A DNA stretch of 64,000 nucleotides from Sinotaia quadrata (GCA_028829895.1 CM054179.1:35650617-35714616); one strand, 5' to 3'. Shown: positions 46,640 through 59,375, counted from the first letter of the stretch. The notes: generated from the sequence alone by a model not told the origin. Program-made: numbers and translations.

Positions 46640-47580
46640 GTGTCTAATGTGTGAATTGTGAAAATGCTTGTTGGATAGTTATTGGAGAAGACAGTAATAG
46701 AAAGGCCTAATCGATAGCTGTTGGAAAAGACGATTATGGAAAGGCATGTTGGAGGGCTGATGGACAGGACAATTATGAAACGGTATGTTCGATAGCTGTT
46801 TGAGATGACAGTAATTAGAAAGTCATGTTGGATAGCTTGACAGGTCATTTAAGGGAAAGGCCTATTGGGTGGCTGTTGGACATGAACATTATGGAAAGAT
46901 ATGCTGGACAGCTGATGGACAGGACAATTATAAAAAGCCATTTTGGATAGCTTTTAGACAAGAAAATTGTGGAAAGTCATGTTGGATAGCTGTTTGATAG
47001 GAAAATTCTGGAAAGGTATGTTGGATAGCTACTGGACAGGAAAATTCTGGAAAGGTATATTTCGATAGCTGTTGGACAGGACAATTGTGAAACACATATT
47101 GGACAGTTGTTTGACATATCTAAGACCAGGCTCTTTGAATAGATGTTTGACAGGAAAATTGTGAAAAGACTCGCCAGTTTCCTATTATAGGACAGTTGGT
47201 TCGTGGGATAGCTGTTACAGAGATAGAGTTCGTGAAAAGACTCGCCAGTTTCCTATTCTGGGACAGTTGGTTCGTGGGATAGCTGTTACAGAGATAGAGT
47301 TCGTGAAAAGACTTCTATTTGACAGGACAATTGGTTCGTGGGATAGCTGTTACACAGATCAAAATTGTGGAAAGACTTCTGTTTGACAGGACAATTGTAG
47401 ACTGGCTTGATGGATAGCAGTTTGACAGGACAATTGTAGACTGGCTTGATGGATAGCAGTTTGACAAGACAATTGTAGACTGGCTTGATGGATAGCAGTT
47501 TGACAGGACAATTGAGAACTGACTTATTCATAGATGTATAACAGAAAGATTGTGGACTGGTTTGTGGGATAATTGTTAGA
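46640..47580. repeat. Degenerate 33-36-bp minisatellite, over 20 copies, with larger duplications
   Basis: TTGGATAGCTGTTGGACAGG plus ACAATTNTGGAAAGG is the base unit. A longer block with GTGAAAAGACTCGCCAGTTT is duplicated at about 47161 and 47232, and a 42-bp form (GACTGGCTTGATGGATAGCA) repeats at 47.40-47.51 kb. Confidence 0.93.
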
Positions 47581-48139
47581 TTGAAATTGTGGCTTAAAGC
47601 GTGAACCGCTGATAGGATATATCTAGTTTCTAGGGACAACTTTTGTTTTTAGTTAAGGATACTTGTTCATTTTTGCGACATTTAAGATTCTTGCAAGCTT
47701 GCAACATTGCTGCTCTAACCTGTATTATATCATAATCACCAGCTAGCTCCCATTGTTCCTATTTATATCTGTAACTATCCGCTATTGCTGCTTAACGCTC
47801 GCAACATTCCAAACTTTGTGCGATTTTTTACAAGTAACTTTCTATTATTCCTGTACTGAAGACTAAAATTGAGGGGAGCACTTCCGGCCGAAGCCGATTT
47901 CCCGCTCCGAATTGTGAATTGAGGGATATGAGAGGGTGTTTGGAATATTTGTTCTGTCACAGGTAGTCGCTCATAGTGTTATTTGGGTTTTTTCTCTTTG
48001 TTATATTTTATTATTATTCTTAGTAGTTGGTTTTTTTGAAAAGGTTAATCAAGCTGGTGGGTGGGTGATTTTGTTTATAGACATTTCTGTTATTTTATTA
48101 TAACTGGGTTACACTTTTTTCCTCCCAATCATCATTCTA
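47581..48139. other. Unique DNA
   Basis: Includes CACTTCCGGCCGAAGCCGAT (47880-47899), a GC-rich patch in AT-rich DNA. A 61-codon minus-strand frame here has no supporting signals. Confidence 0.45.
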
Positions 48140-48342
48140 GGTGGTTAGTCCTCCGACTTTGGGAAGCCTTAGACTGTGTTGGGAGGGCAATGGGAGCACA
48201 ATAGACCACAGACGGAATGTAAAAGAAATAACCTACCTCCTACCTCCTGTGTGCATGTAGGTAGAGACGACAAAAATATATGTGTGCAAAGGGAATTCAC
48301 ATTCCACTTAATCCTTACATTCGTAAAACTGGACACACATGG

Positions 48343-48404
<62 letters not shown>

Positions 48405-48570
48405 CAAATCACACACACATACAATGAGTTTTCACATATAGGTCTCTTCTATGAAAGAAAACAAACATTGGTTTATACCCCGACACTAGATCCCAATTCA
48501 TACTCAGGGGACTGAGTGGGTTGTAGACTGCCAACATCGTTTTGGCGGCAAGGGTAGGGATGGATGGGAT
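48140..48570 (+). mobile_element. Dispersed element, copy B
   Basis: Matches copy A at 17290-17726 after reverse complementing: GGAATGTAAAAGAAATAA and ACCTCCTGTG early, the (CA)n run in the middle, ATTGGTTTATA with CTAGATCCCAATTCAT late, and a G-rich tail with GGTAGGGATGG. Roughly 80 percent identity in the best 35-base block by eye. The ends are approximate. Confidence 0.65.
48343..48401. repeat. (CA)n microsatellite inside dispersed element copy B
   Basis: About 29 CA units. Confidence 0.98.
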
Positions 48571-48663
48571 TAATTACCAATTAACGGTTTCTTTTGTCCT
48601 GTGGGTGTGTTTTGCACTGGAATCACGGCACTACTTGAAGCTTCATTGAGAGCTGTATGCCGC

Positions 48664-49228
48664 GGTGTCCAGTGCAAGCTATTAGGGAATAATAAGTTAA
48701 AGTGTCCAGTGCAAGCTATTAGGGAATAATAAGTTAAAGGGTCCAGTGCAAGCTATTAGGGAATAATAAGTTAAAGTGTCCAGTGCAAGCTATTAGGGAA
48801 TAATAAGTTAAAGGGTCCAGTGCAAGCTATTAGGGAATAATAAGTTAAAGTGTCCAGTGCAAGCTATTAGGGAATAATAAGTTAAAGGGTCCAGTGCAAG
48901 CTACTAGAGAATAATAAGTTAAAGGGTCCAGTGCAAGCTATTAGGGAATAATAAGTTAAAGGGTCCAGTGCAAGCTATTAGGGAATAATAAGTTAAAGGG
49001 TCAAGTGCAAGCTATTTGGGAATAATAAGTTAAATGTGTCCAATGCAAGCTTTTGGAGAATAATGTGTTAAAGATTTCCAATGCAAGCTATTGGATAATA
49101 ATGTGTTAAAGGTGTCCAGTGCAAGCTATTTGAGAATAATAAATTAAAGGTGTCCAGTGCAAGCTATTTGGGAATAATAAGTTAAAGGTGTCCAGTGCAA
49201 GCTGTTTTGGAATAATAAGTTAAAGGCG
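48664..49228. repeat. 37-bp minisatellite, about 15 copies
   Basis: GTCCAGTGCAAGCTATTAGG plus GAATAATAAGTTAAAGG. GTG and GGG linker variants alternate in the 5' half; the 3' quarter is diverged. Confidence 0.97.
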
Positions 49229-49339
49229 TCGATACATCGCAGAACTATGCCTAATGAGGGTATTTATTTTCTGAGAACCTCCTCATAATACCTCCTGTTG
49301 TTTTTTCGTGAGGAGGAAAGATTCTGTTTTGTGGGTTGT

Positions 49340-49482
49340 GACCTTGTCGTGGTGGTGGTGAGAAGTGGAGACCTATTTGGCACATTGAGTGGTGGTATGG
49401 TGCGAAGGGAAGTGGTGACCCATTTGGTACATTGAGTGGTGGTATGGTGCGGAGAAAAGTGGAGACCTATTTGGCACATTTC
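49340..49482. repeat. 47-bp tandem repeat, 3 copies
   Basis: TTGAGTGGTGGTATGGTGCG recurs at 49385 and 49432, with GTGGAGACCTATTTGGCACA in each unit. Confidence 0.94.
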
Positions 49483-49802
49483 TCAGATCCGGTTATTTGG
49501 CATTTTGTTTTGGGCTGGCCTTTCTTTTACTCAGTTTTCTCCCTCCTCGGCTGGGATGCGGATGAGGGTGTTGCCTCATGGTGAGTTTACTCCCAGCTTG
49601 CTGGCGAACCAATCCAGCCAAGGGTAAAAAATGTTTTCTAGGATATTGAAAATATGAAAGGTTGATGGATATTTGCTGGACCTGGGTGGGATACTGTTAT
49701 TTACATGTCAGAGTATGGTTGCTATACTGTTATTTACATGTTTACGCTCTCCATCTAGTCTATTTGTGAGGTTGGGGGGGGGACTCTGGCCACCTAGATT
49801 TT

Positions 49803-50190
49803 TAACAGTTGGTATATTAATGTATTAATTTGGGAACTGGTTTGTATTTATAATATTTAACAGTTGGTGTATTAATGTATTAATTTGGGAACTGGCTTGT
49901 ATTTATAATATTTAACAGTTGGTGTATTAATTTATTAATTTGGGAACTGGTTTGTATTTATAATATTTAACAGTTGGTGTATTAATTTATTAATTTGGGA
50001 ACTGGTTTGTATTTATAATATTTAACAGTTGGTGTATTAATTTATTAATTTGGGAACTGGTTTGTATTTATAATATTTAACAGTTGGTGTATTAATTTAT
50101 TAATTTGGGAACTGGTTTGTATTTATAATATTTAACAGTTGGTGTATTAATGTATTAATTTGGGAACTGGTTTGTATTTATAATATTTAA
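49803..50190. repeat. 55-bp minisatellite, 7 copies
   Basis: CAGTTGGTGTATTAATTTAT plus TAATTTGGGAACTGGTTTG, spaced exactly 55 bases; only the word AATGTATTAAT or AATTTATTAAT varies. Confidence 0.97.
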
Positions 50191-51130
50191 TGTAGTGTTT
50201 GGCTTACAACTATCCTGTCCAACCTGCCCATGTATTAATGCATTGCCGACATTCGGAGAGGGTGTACTACCCCTGATCTTTTTTCTCTTTCTTTCAGGCC
50301 TGCATTCCTATTTTCACTGTTTAATCTCCAAATTTCCGTCATTCCTGCTTTTACCTGAAAGCTCTCCAAATTCTTTCTTTGTAACTCATAACTTTTCAAC
50401 ATCTCTGTGAAAATCAAATCTGAATATAAGACGACAAGTGGTCAGCTTTCTTTCTGTAAGAGTGAAAAATAATTTTGAAAATGTGGACAAAATGGTCAAT
50501 GTTCTGTAATGCAGAGCAAATGCTTTTGAAAATGTGGAGAAAATTTAGTACTTTCCAATATACCGGATAACGTAATTTTCAATACAGAGACTGATTTTTA
50601 AATGAAGAATGAATAATTTCAGTAAACGAAAGAAAGGACAAAACATAAGAAGAAATAGACTCTATGAACGAAAGATGAAAAACGAGCGAATACTCTGTAT
50701 ATCTGATAGGTAGGATGAAAATAGAAGGAATACACTGTGCACGAAAGGAAGGACAAAAAAAAGAAGGAATAATCTCTGTAAACGAAAGGAAACCCTTGAG
50801 GCGTGCAGTACACGAGAGGAAACCTTCAGGCCTAGTGATGTTTTCATGATAACACTTCTCATGTCAAGTAAGCGAAAAGGGATGAGTTCTGTATTACTGC
50901 TTGAAGGAGTGGGGAGGGTAGGGGGGGGGGGGTGAGACGACGCTACCTCGGATAACCTAAGGCAACCGTCGCGTAAATATGCAGATCGCAGTGATATTTG
51001 TTTTTAATAATAAAATGCAGGTCAAGGCATTTGGGTGTTGTGCAGACAATTATATGTTTATGTAAACCTGTTACTTTATTTTTTTTTTCCTGTCTTTCTT
51101 CGTACATCTTTTCCTTATAACATTTTCTTT
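50191..51130. other. Mostly unique DNA with a G-run and faint repeats
   Basis: 50.6-50.85 kb has loose ACGAAAG-GAAGGACAAAA repeats. GGGGAGGGTA plus a 12-G run at 50911-50932 fits a G-quadruplex pattern. Confidence 0.6.
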
Positions 51131-51275
51131 CTTTTAGCCTTTTTTATTTTAATTTTAATTTTAAAATATATATCCAACATGCAGGAATGTGACGCTACAA
51201 ATTTTTTCTTTTAGCCTTCTTTATTTTAATTTTAATTTTAAAATATATATCCAGCATGCAGGAATGTGACGCTAT
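51131..51275. repeat. 78-bp tandem duplication
   Basis: CTTTTAGCCTTTTTTATTTT begins at 51131 and CTTTTAGCCTTCTTTATTTT at 51209; both include CATGCAGGAATGTGACGCTA. Confidence 0.95.
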
Positions 51276-52334
51276 ATAATACGGTTTTGTGCTCAATTTC
51301 GATAGCTTAAGATAATATTCATATATAATGAACTGTACCTACTCGACACAAAACACAATCTCTGCGCGAGAATTCCTTTCACCATAGAAATGCCAAAAGT
51401 AGGTATCTATCAGTATCCGATAAAAGCAAATTAATACATATACCTCTTCAATCTTCATGCTTAACCAATTCAAACATATGTGCTTCTTGATTGTTTATTC
51501 ATAACCAAGTAAAACTTTAATATGCTTGATGACTGTCTATTCAAAACCAAATACATATGTAATATGCTTGATGACTGTCTATTCAAAACCAAACACATAT
51601 GTAATATGCTTGTACACGCTCTATCCATGACAAATACAATATGAAGACGTACTATGTTCTTTCAATGACCGATATAAAATATATAATGTACGTGTTTGGT
51701 TTCTCTCATCGACAGAAAATCTAAAATATATCTCTTTAATTTTCTGTTACTGTACATGTACAGTGTCTAATGCACAAACAAAATTACATAAAGTTTATGT
51801 TTTGTTCACGATCTACGTGCATTTCGACAGTTTTCTATTTAAAGCACTTACATAATGAACTTAGTTGATACCCTATTTAGGACGGTTGACAAAATTAATA
51901 TCCTATTTATGTCTAATGAGTTATCCTTGCTAAAGTAAAATATGGACCTTTGACCTGTAATATGCATGCAGTTTACCTCTTCATATATAATGTGTATTCA
52001 GCGATGTTGCAATGACTTAAATCTTCCAAAACGATATTTTGTTTTCCAGCCGTTCGCTTACTCGTGTTTATTTTACAAAATACACAGCTTGAGAATGAAT
52101 CCTAAGTGAAGACGAATCTATGTAAACAGTGCAAATAAAACAATGAGTAGAGATAGTTTTTTTATATAATATAGTGAATGTCAAAGTCATTGTGTCCAGT
52201 GGTATGGGTATATACGCGTTTGAAAGAACATGTTTCTGCGAGATTTTCGATGTTCACAAATGAGCACGATGACTTCACAGCGACTCGTATAAATTGAGAA
52301 GGTGTGACACTTGCTAGAAACAAAACACCCTCCG
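51276..52334. other. AT-rich DNA with a small 42-bp repeat
   Basis: GATGACTGTCTATTCAAAAC occurs at 51529 and 51571 with a diverged third copy upstream. The rest is unique. Confidence 0.6.
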
Positions 52335-52700
52335 CGTTATAACATCTTGTACTATTGCATCCTTAACTGTATAACATCTTGTACTATTGCATCCTTAACT
52401 GTATAACATCTTGTACTATTGCATCCTTAACTGTATAACATCTTGTACTATTGCATCTATTTAACTATTTAACATCTTGTACTATTGCATCTATTTAACT
52501 GTATAACATCTTGTACTATTGTATCTTTAACTGTATAACATCTTGTACTATTGCATCTATTTAACTGTATAACATCTTGTACTATTGCATCTATTTAACT
52601 GTATAACATCTTGTACTATTACATCCTTAACTGTTTAACATCTTGTACTGTTATATCCTTAACTGTTTAACATCTTGTACTGTTACATCCTTAACTGTAT
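52335..52700. repeat. 31-35-bp minisatellite, about 11 copies
   Basis: TAACATCTTGTACTATTGCA plus TCCTTAACTGTA, with a TATTTAAC long form and a CCTTAAC short form mixed. Confidence 0.97.
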
Positions 52701-53115
52701 CCAGAATAAAAATAAACAGTCTAGACCACGTTATGGTCCTTGTGTTTTTCTCCTTTTCTGAGAATCGTTGAAATTTCATTCCAGATTTATAGGTGAAAAT
52801 GGCGGTTGACAGTTTCTACCTCATTAATATGGAAATGTTAAGAGTTGTTATTATAACGAAGGTCCTCTGCTCTTATCGAAGACATCGCATTTCGTTCTTT
52901 CGTGCAATGACGACAAGATTCTATTTGCATGATCCACTAAGAGAAATGAAAAAAATCTAAAACGTTTCTTCATTCCAATAAGTGAGTAACGTAAAGTACC
53001 ATTTGTTGCTCCACTGATGTAAAGAAAATGAGTGATGAGTCCATTAATTAATTCTGACACATAGGAGTGTGTTTGCTCGCTCCACTTACTGAGAGTAATG
53101 CAAAAATAAAATAAA
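52701..53115. other. Unique DNA
   Basis: No supported feature. Confidence 0.5.
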
Positions 53116-53290
53116 ATAACTGTTTGCTGTACCGACGGTGAGAAAGAGGCTGTTCGCGGTATTGACGGTGAGAACAAAGCTGTTCGCTATACTGACGGTG
53201 AGAACAAAGCTGTTCGCTATACTGACGGTGAGAACAAAGCTGTTCGCTATACTGACGGTGAGAACGAGGCTCTTCGCTGTATTGACTGAA
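53116..53290. repeat. 30-bp minisatellite, about 6 copies
   Basis: GCTGTTCGCTATACTGACGG plus TGAGAACAAA. The 30-bp period opens frames on both strands in all phases, as seen by four overlapping frames. Confidence 0.97.
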
Positions 53291-53624
53291 AGTAACAAAA
53301 GAATATTTGTAGCTCTGCACACTGAAATTGGTATTAAAAACAGTGAAATTGACCTAAATAGCATTGTTGCCATCTATAATATTTGAGAGTAACACAGAAC
53401 GTAAATAGCATGTTTGTCATCTATAATAATTGAGAGTAACACAGAATAGAACAACTTGTTCCAGTGACAGAGTGAAGTAAAAAAAAAAAAAAACTTCTAG
53501 CTCCACTGTCTAAAAGTAATGTAAAGAAATTATTTGCTCGCTCCTCTGACTGAATGTGACGTTAATGACATGTTTTCAGGCTCCAATGATTGAGCGTAAC
53601 GTTAAAAACGTGCCAATTTCTTCC

Positions 53625-53930
53625 ACTTTGACGTAAAAAGCATGACTACTTGCTTATTGGGAGTGACGTAAAAAGCATGACTATTTGCTTATTGGGAGTG
53701 ACGTAAAATGCATGACTACTTGTTTATTGGGAGTGACGTAAAAAGCATGACTACTTGCTTATTGGGAGTGACGTAAAAAGCATGACTACTTGTTTATTGG
53801 GAGTGACGTAAAAAGCATGACTACTTGCTTATTGGGAGTGACGTAAAAAGCATGACTACTTGTTTATTGGGAGTGACGTAAAAAGCATGACTACTTGCTT
53901 ATTGAGAGTGGCGTTAAGAACAAGCTTCTT
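53625..53930. repeat. 35-bp minisatellite with TGACGTAA in each unit, about 8 copies
   Basis: CATGACTACTTGCTTATTGG plus GAGTGACGTAAAAAG. GCTTATT and GTTTATT variants alternate. TGACGTAA resembles a CRE/ATF-type site. Confidence 0.97.
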
Positions 53931-54734
53931 GCTGCACTGAGAGGGACGCGAAAGCTTGCAGCATTAATGCAAAAATTAGCAGTCACTTAAAATTAGTTCC
54001 TTCAGCTCCATTAGATTTGTATCTCTATAAACTATTTTTTAAATGTTTTATTATATTGGAAATATCATTTTATCTTGGAAATCTCTGTATATAATTAGTC
54101 AATTAACTTTAAGAAAATTGTGTATTAATTAATTGAAATTTGCCAGAAAGCATAAGAATGGATATTACAAAGAAAAAGAGCAAATTATTTTCTACGATCT
54201 TTAAATGAAGACATAAAGAAAGAAAGAAATATAAAAGTTCAATGCTGGCTTTATTGGTATGACCTTCAAACTTAAAATTCTACGTATATTGCCACTGTTC
54301 CAGAAGAATCAGAAAATTTAAATTCCAATGGCAGTTCCAATACTGTTTTATTGATGTGTTCGTTTAACTGAAGTTATGACACTGCTTTCTTTTATGTATT
54401 CATTTTTTTTAAAACGATGGATGTGGTTCGGTTACAGAAAGGTAAGGCGGATGCTGGAGTATATATTCATTCATACCCAGTCCTTGTAATATTTGTTTCA
54501 ATCAATAAAATGACAATAGTGGCGGAGGAGAACACAAATATAATGTTTTAGACAGGATTTTGTCCAGACTTCATAAAGTCTCCCTCCTCATTTGTATCTT
54601 TAGTACTTAGCGCTTGAAAAGTTTTGTGGTTTGAGGTTTGAAATTCATTATCAAAAGTATAAGAATTGGCGAATGTGCGAGAAACTTTCCTTGTAATTTA
54701 ACACCGGTCTTTCTAGAGAATAAACTTTATATCA
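53931..54734. other. Unique AT-rich DNA
   Basis: No supported feature. Confidence 0.5.
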
Positions 54735-54900
54735 TCCTGTAGAACGTGCTGTCAGTAGTCCTAGAAATAATCATGTGGCTTGTGCTGCCAATGGTCCAGC
54801 AAATCATCCTATAGAACGTGCTGTCATAGTCCCACAAATCAACCTGTGGATCATAATGCCAATTGTCCCACAAATTATCCTGTGGATCATAAGTAAATGA
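54735..54900. repeat. Degenerate repeat, about 4 copies of 40-50 bp
   Basis: ATCCTGTAGAACGTGCTGTC and GTCCCACAAAT words recur. Confidence 0.85.
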
Positions 54901-55431
54901 TCTCTGACATATCTGAAAAATTCACTTTTTGTTATACATTTCCTTATTGCAATCTCATACGCCAAATAAATAAGAGAAAATGAACATTTTTTTAAAAATA
55001 AATAATCAGATAAGTGAAATATGAAAATTAAATGTTAATGAACAACAGTTTTCGACAGATCTATTTGAGGGTGTTCATATATTATTTGACTTCAATAAAC
55101 GCAAACAATGTGTTTTTAATTTATGAATGTAAATGTATGTGTAGGTCTTTAATTCACTCGCGAGAAAGAACCTTTAAGGATGACTACACGTAGGCTTACA
55201 TTCATCAATCAATCAATGTTTAATTGATATAAACTTACTGCAGGGCCAATTTGTCAGCTTGCTTAGGGATTCTGTCACTGTCTGTTGGCAGTCGCTTCAA
55301 TGAAAACCAAAGCGTTAAAAATCCGATCGCGAACAGGTTCCCGGGACCACTCCTTATTCATGTTTAGTAAAGAGAACTGTCGAACAGGTTGTGTAAAACA
55401 AACAGACATGTAGACTCAACTCATTCCAACA
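54901..55431. other. Unique DNA
   Basis: No supported feature. Confidence 0.5.
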
Positions 55432-55523
55432 ATTTCAGTTCAGACGAAAATAACAGATAAACACTATTTAACACGTATTTCAGTTCAGACGAAAATAACA
55501 GACAAGCACTGTTTAACACGTAT
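55432..55523. repeat. 45-bp tandem duplication
   Basis: TTTCAGTTCAGACGAAAATA begins each of two copies. Confidence 0.93.
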
Positions 55524-55629
55524 TCTGCAATAGGAAGAATAGGCTGGGATCTTAATTTGATGTGCAAAGAAGAAATATTAGTTAGAATAAACTTTACTAT
55601 TATGCTTATAAAAGTGGAAACGATCACAA

Positions 55630-56085
55630 TTGAAGTGTTACTTTCTGTAATCTGACTTTAGTTAAGAGATCACTGTTGAAGTGTTACTTTTTGTAATTTG
55701 ACTTAAGATCGGTGTTGCAATGTTACTTTGTGTAATCTGACTTTAGCTATAAGCTCAGTATCGAAGTGTTACTTTCCGTAATTTGACTTTATTTACAAGT
55801 TCAGTATTTAAATTCTACTTTTCATATTGTGACTATAGTCATAAGATCAATATTCAAGTGCATCCGTAATCTGACTTTAGTCATAAGATCAATGTTCAAG
55901 TGCATCCGGGTAATCTGACTTTAGTCTTAAGATCAATGTTCAAGTACATCCGTAATCTGACTTTAGGCATGAGATCAATGTTCAAGTACATCCGTAATCT
56001 GACTTTAGGCATGAGATCAATGTTCAAGTAATCTGACTTTAGGCATGAGATTAATGTTCAAGTAATCTGACTTTAGGCATGAAAC
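55630..56085. repeat. Degenerate minisatellite, about 11 copies of 28-45 bp
   Basis: GTAATCTGACTTTAGTCATA plus AGATCAATGTTCAAGT; 3' copies shorten by loss of ACATCC. Confidence 0.93.
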
Positions 56086-57678
56086 TTTAAATTGTATTGA
56101 ATATAATTGCACATTCAGAACAGTGACTGTGCCTAGAATATGTGCCAAGTGGAAATTGATAGAAGTTAAATTGTCAAAGTTAAATTGCTTACAGTCTGCT
56201 GAGAAATTTTCTCTTGCTTCTGACCTGCAGCATTAGTAATGCTTCTGAACCCATTCTCATTACTAAATGCATTACGAAAAGAATTTTTTTTAAAATATAA
56301 TACTGTTCGACAGTTGAAACTCCCCCCATGATGCGCGTACGACTGTCTATCTTGCTACGTCTGCAATTTGATTTTCTATGACGTCTAGATGCATTTCGTT
56401 GAAAAGAAAAAAATTATAATACTATCAATACCAGCTTAAGTCTGTCAGTCTACTAGTTCGATTCGAAAGTATTAAAATTCCTTCAGTTGCATCTCTATGA
56501 ATGGAAGTGTCACGTGACTTTTTTCTAGAGGTTACTCTTAAAATTTCTACTTCCAACACTATATATAGGAACAAGAAAACATCTATAAAATTAATCTGAT
56601 CATCGAAATTTAAAAGCTGAATGATAATGAAAATAGAATAGCTTTCAAAATATCTCGATGTTAATGTTAATGCAATCTGTGCGTGAGTGAGTGGGTGCAT
56701 GTGTGCGTGTGTGTATGTGCAATCACATTTATTTTCAATATTTCTATTTTTTGTTTTAATTGATGGATTATTTTTTACTGCATAACTATATTGCGTCTAA
56801 ATAACTATTTTGTTGGATACTGTTAACTTCACAGCCTTGAACTCGAGCAATAAAACATTCACTTTTGTACATTGATATTATCTACACATAGATGTAGATC
56901 CATATAGATATTTCTTCAACCACTATATTACACATTTTCAGAATCTATGGCTGAAAGGTGTGTTTATTTTAAAAAAAAAATGTATTCACTCAAGAAATAT
57001 TACCAATATTAAAAGATAAATGGCAACTTTACATTTCCCAAGTGCACACACCCGTGTATACACACACACATACACACTTACATATATGTTATTTGTTTTT
57101 GAATTCGACAAGCACATGAGCAAGAAATGTAAGGTTTATTAATAGCGCACGATCATACAATATTTGAGTTTCTAGTCAATATGTCAGTCCTATATGTATT
57201 CAGAAACAATTTAAATTGAATAAATATATATATTATTATATGAAATATTCAATACTGACTACAAAATCACTCGTGCATTTAAGAATAATGTATTCCCTTG
57301 TTATATTTGTGAAGGTAATATTGTTACCTGCTACCACAGAATAAAAACGTAGAATTAAGAGAACAGTTCAAATGCAAATATTTTTCCATGGTCATAGTGA
57401 TTTATTTAAATGGTTTTTGGCACTGATCGGGGTTGGAGGGGCGGGGGCTGGAGAAGATGAATTCTTCAAAAACATATCTAAATGCGTTGAAGTCCGAAAA
57501 GTTAATATCCCAAGAGAATATTTTTATTTATAAATTAAACTTTAAACATGTGGGAAAGTTGACTTGTTTGTCTAATGGTTTTAGTTATTTTGCGGTTTTT
57601 TTAAACTAAAAATAATTATTTGCGAATGCGAACTTATAAGAATAAATATACATGTAGTTCATCGTCATGGGAGGGGGT
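56086..57678. other. Unique AT-rich DNA
   Basis: Short GT/CA-rich patches near 56690-56722 and 57046-57082 and a G-rich patch GGGGTTGGAGGGGCGGGGG (57429-57447). No exon recognised. Confidence 0.5.
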
Positions 57679-57785
57679 GGTCATTAGCAAAACTGGCTAC
57701 CAAACATCTCTAAAGGCCAGGATGTAAAGAATGGGTCATTAGCAAAACTGGCTACCAAACATCTCTAAAGGCCATGATGTCAAGA
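57679..57785. repeat. 55-bp tandem duplication
   Basis: GGTCATTAGCAAAACTGGCT begins at 57679 and 57734. Confidence 0.95.
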
Positions 57786-58276
57786 ATGGACGTAACGTAC
57801 TGTTCATAGAGCAGACACGGTTGACGCCGTCTGTAATTGATCGATCTTATGAAAGGATACAAGAATATGTGTCATTGCAGATAACTGAACAGTATTTGTA
57901 CATCATTTGCAGACATTATTTCTTTTCGTCCATATTTTATATATATGTGTGACGTTACAATTCTGATGTTGATTCATATTCATTGTATTCTTTTGTTTTC
58001 TTTCGTAATGAACATTTTAAACCTATGTTAGTGCTTCTAATAATTTGTCATTAAACAAGGCCCAAGGAATATAATTTTTAATTTTTTCTTCATGTCCTTT
58101 ACTATATTCTTTTTCCACTTGATCCACGTGTGTAATAATAATGTGCTATTTTCGTAATTTCTTCTCACGATTAATAATACGCAGTATAAACCTTATTAAA
58201 TTTGTACTTGAATTATTTTCTTTCTTTCTAACGTACATGTGTTTCTAATAATTAATTATTGTCTTTAGTAATTTCT
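57786..58276. other. Unique AT-rich DNA, possible 3' part of the LINE remnant
   Basis: Lies downstream of the minus-strand reverse transcriptase end. No poly(A) or 3' repeat tail was clear. Confidence 0.45.
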
Positions 58277-59375
58277 TCAAGCAATGACTTCTCCTTCAAT
58301 GACATGTTTGATTTTCTTGAGACCTCGGCCTCCCATTTTTCGAGATACATAAAGCCTGTCTACGTCTGCTTTGGTGTGTAAGGCTTTATGCATTGTGAGT
58401 AGTTTTCTTGTTTTTCTGTCCAGTCCATTGATTTCATTTGCTGTCCAATCTATGATACCTCCAGTGTAGCTTACTATAGGTATTGCGTATGCGTTAAGGG
58501 CTTGTATTTTGTTCGCCCCATTTAGCTTGGACTTCAGGACTTGTCTAACACGTTTTTCATACTCTCTCTCTTAACTTTGGACTTCACTTCTCTCTGCATA
58601 TTTTCTTGATGCTTTGGTATCCCAAGATACTTATATCCCTTTTCCATTGTAACATCGTTGATTTTTCCAATGTCGAATTGTAGGCCCTCGGTTGTTTTGA
58701 CCTTGCCTTTCTGGATGACAATTCTTCCACATTTCTCAAGGCCGAATTTTATGTTAATGTCCTAACTGCAGATCTTGACAGTATTGATCAGGGATGTGAT
58801 GTCACGTTCATTTTTACAGTACAGCTTGAGGTCGTCCGTGTACAGTAAATGGCTGATAACCTGTCCTGCTTTCATTTTGTATCCTAATTCTGTTTCCGGA
58901 TGATTTGACTGAGAGGATTTAGATCAATGCAGAACAGCAGTGGTGATAGGGAATCAATCACCTTGGAAGATTCCACATTTTATTGTTATGTCTGCAATTT
59001 CTGTGTTGTTGCATGTGAGGGTGGTTTTCCAGTTTTTCATTGACTCCTGAATTAGGTTCTGTATTGATGGCGCTACTTTGTACAATTTTAATGTTTCAAT
59101 TATCCATGAATGTGGAACTGAGTCATAGGCCTTTTGATAGTCAATCCATGCCATTGCAAGATTTGTTCTTCGTTTCTTGCTGTCAGTAACTATTGCCTTA
59201 TCAATTGCCAATTGGTCCTTTGTTCCTCTGCTGCCTGGTCTAGCACCCTTTTGTTCATTGGTTAGAAGTTTGTTTGTTTCAATGTGAGTCATGATTTTGT
59301 CATCTATAATTCCTTATAGTAACTTCCAGGTGGTTGATAGGCATGTGATTGGACGATAGTTGTTTGGCGTTGTGC
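58277..59375 (-). pseudogene. LINE (non-LTR) reverse transcriptase remnant
   Basis: Read on the minus strand from 59375, the protein runs through [55 protein letters not shown], then DSLSPLLFCIDLNPLS, the catalytic LLYTDDLKLYC (YTDD at 58842-58831) and C-terminal KKxGGRGL-type sequence ending near 58277. These are reverse transcriptase motifs 0 to 7 in order. Damage includes a 4-bp duplication (GATT) at about 58949-58956 that breaks GIFQGD from DSLSP, at least two in-frame stops, and a further shift near 58570. The longest intact piece is 59292-58954. Endonuclease and 5' parts are absent, as expected for 5' truncation. The motif style resembles R2/R4/NeSL-type elements, but clade assignment is uncertain. 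Confidence 0.9.

Noticed and set aside
47775..47960. Minus-strand 61-codon frame in a GC patch as a small gene
   Set aside because: No start context, domain or splice signal; probably chance.
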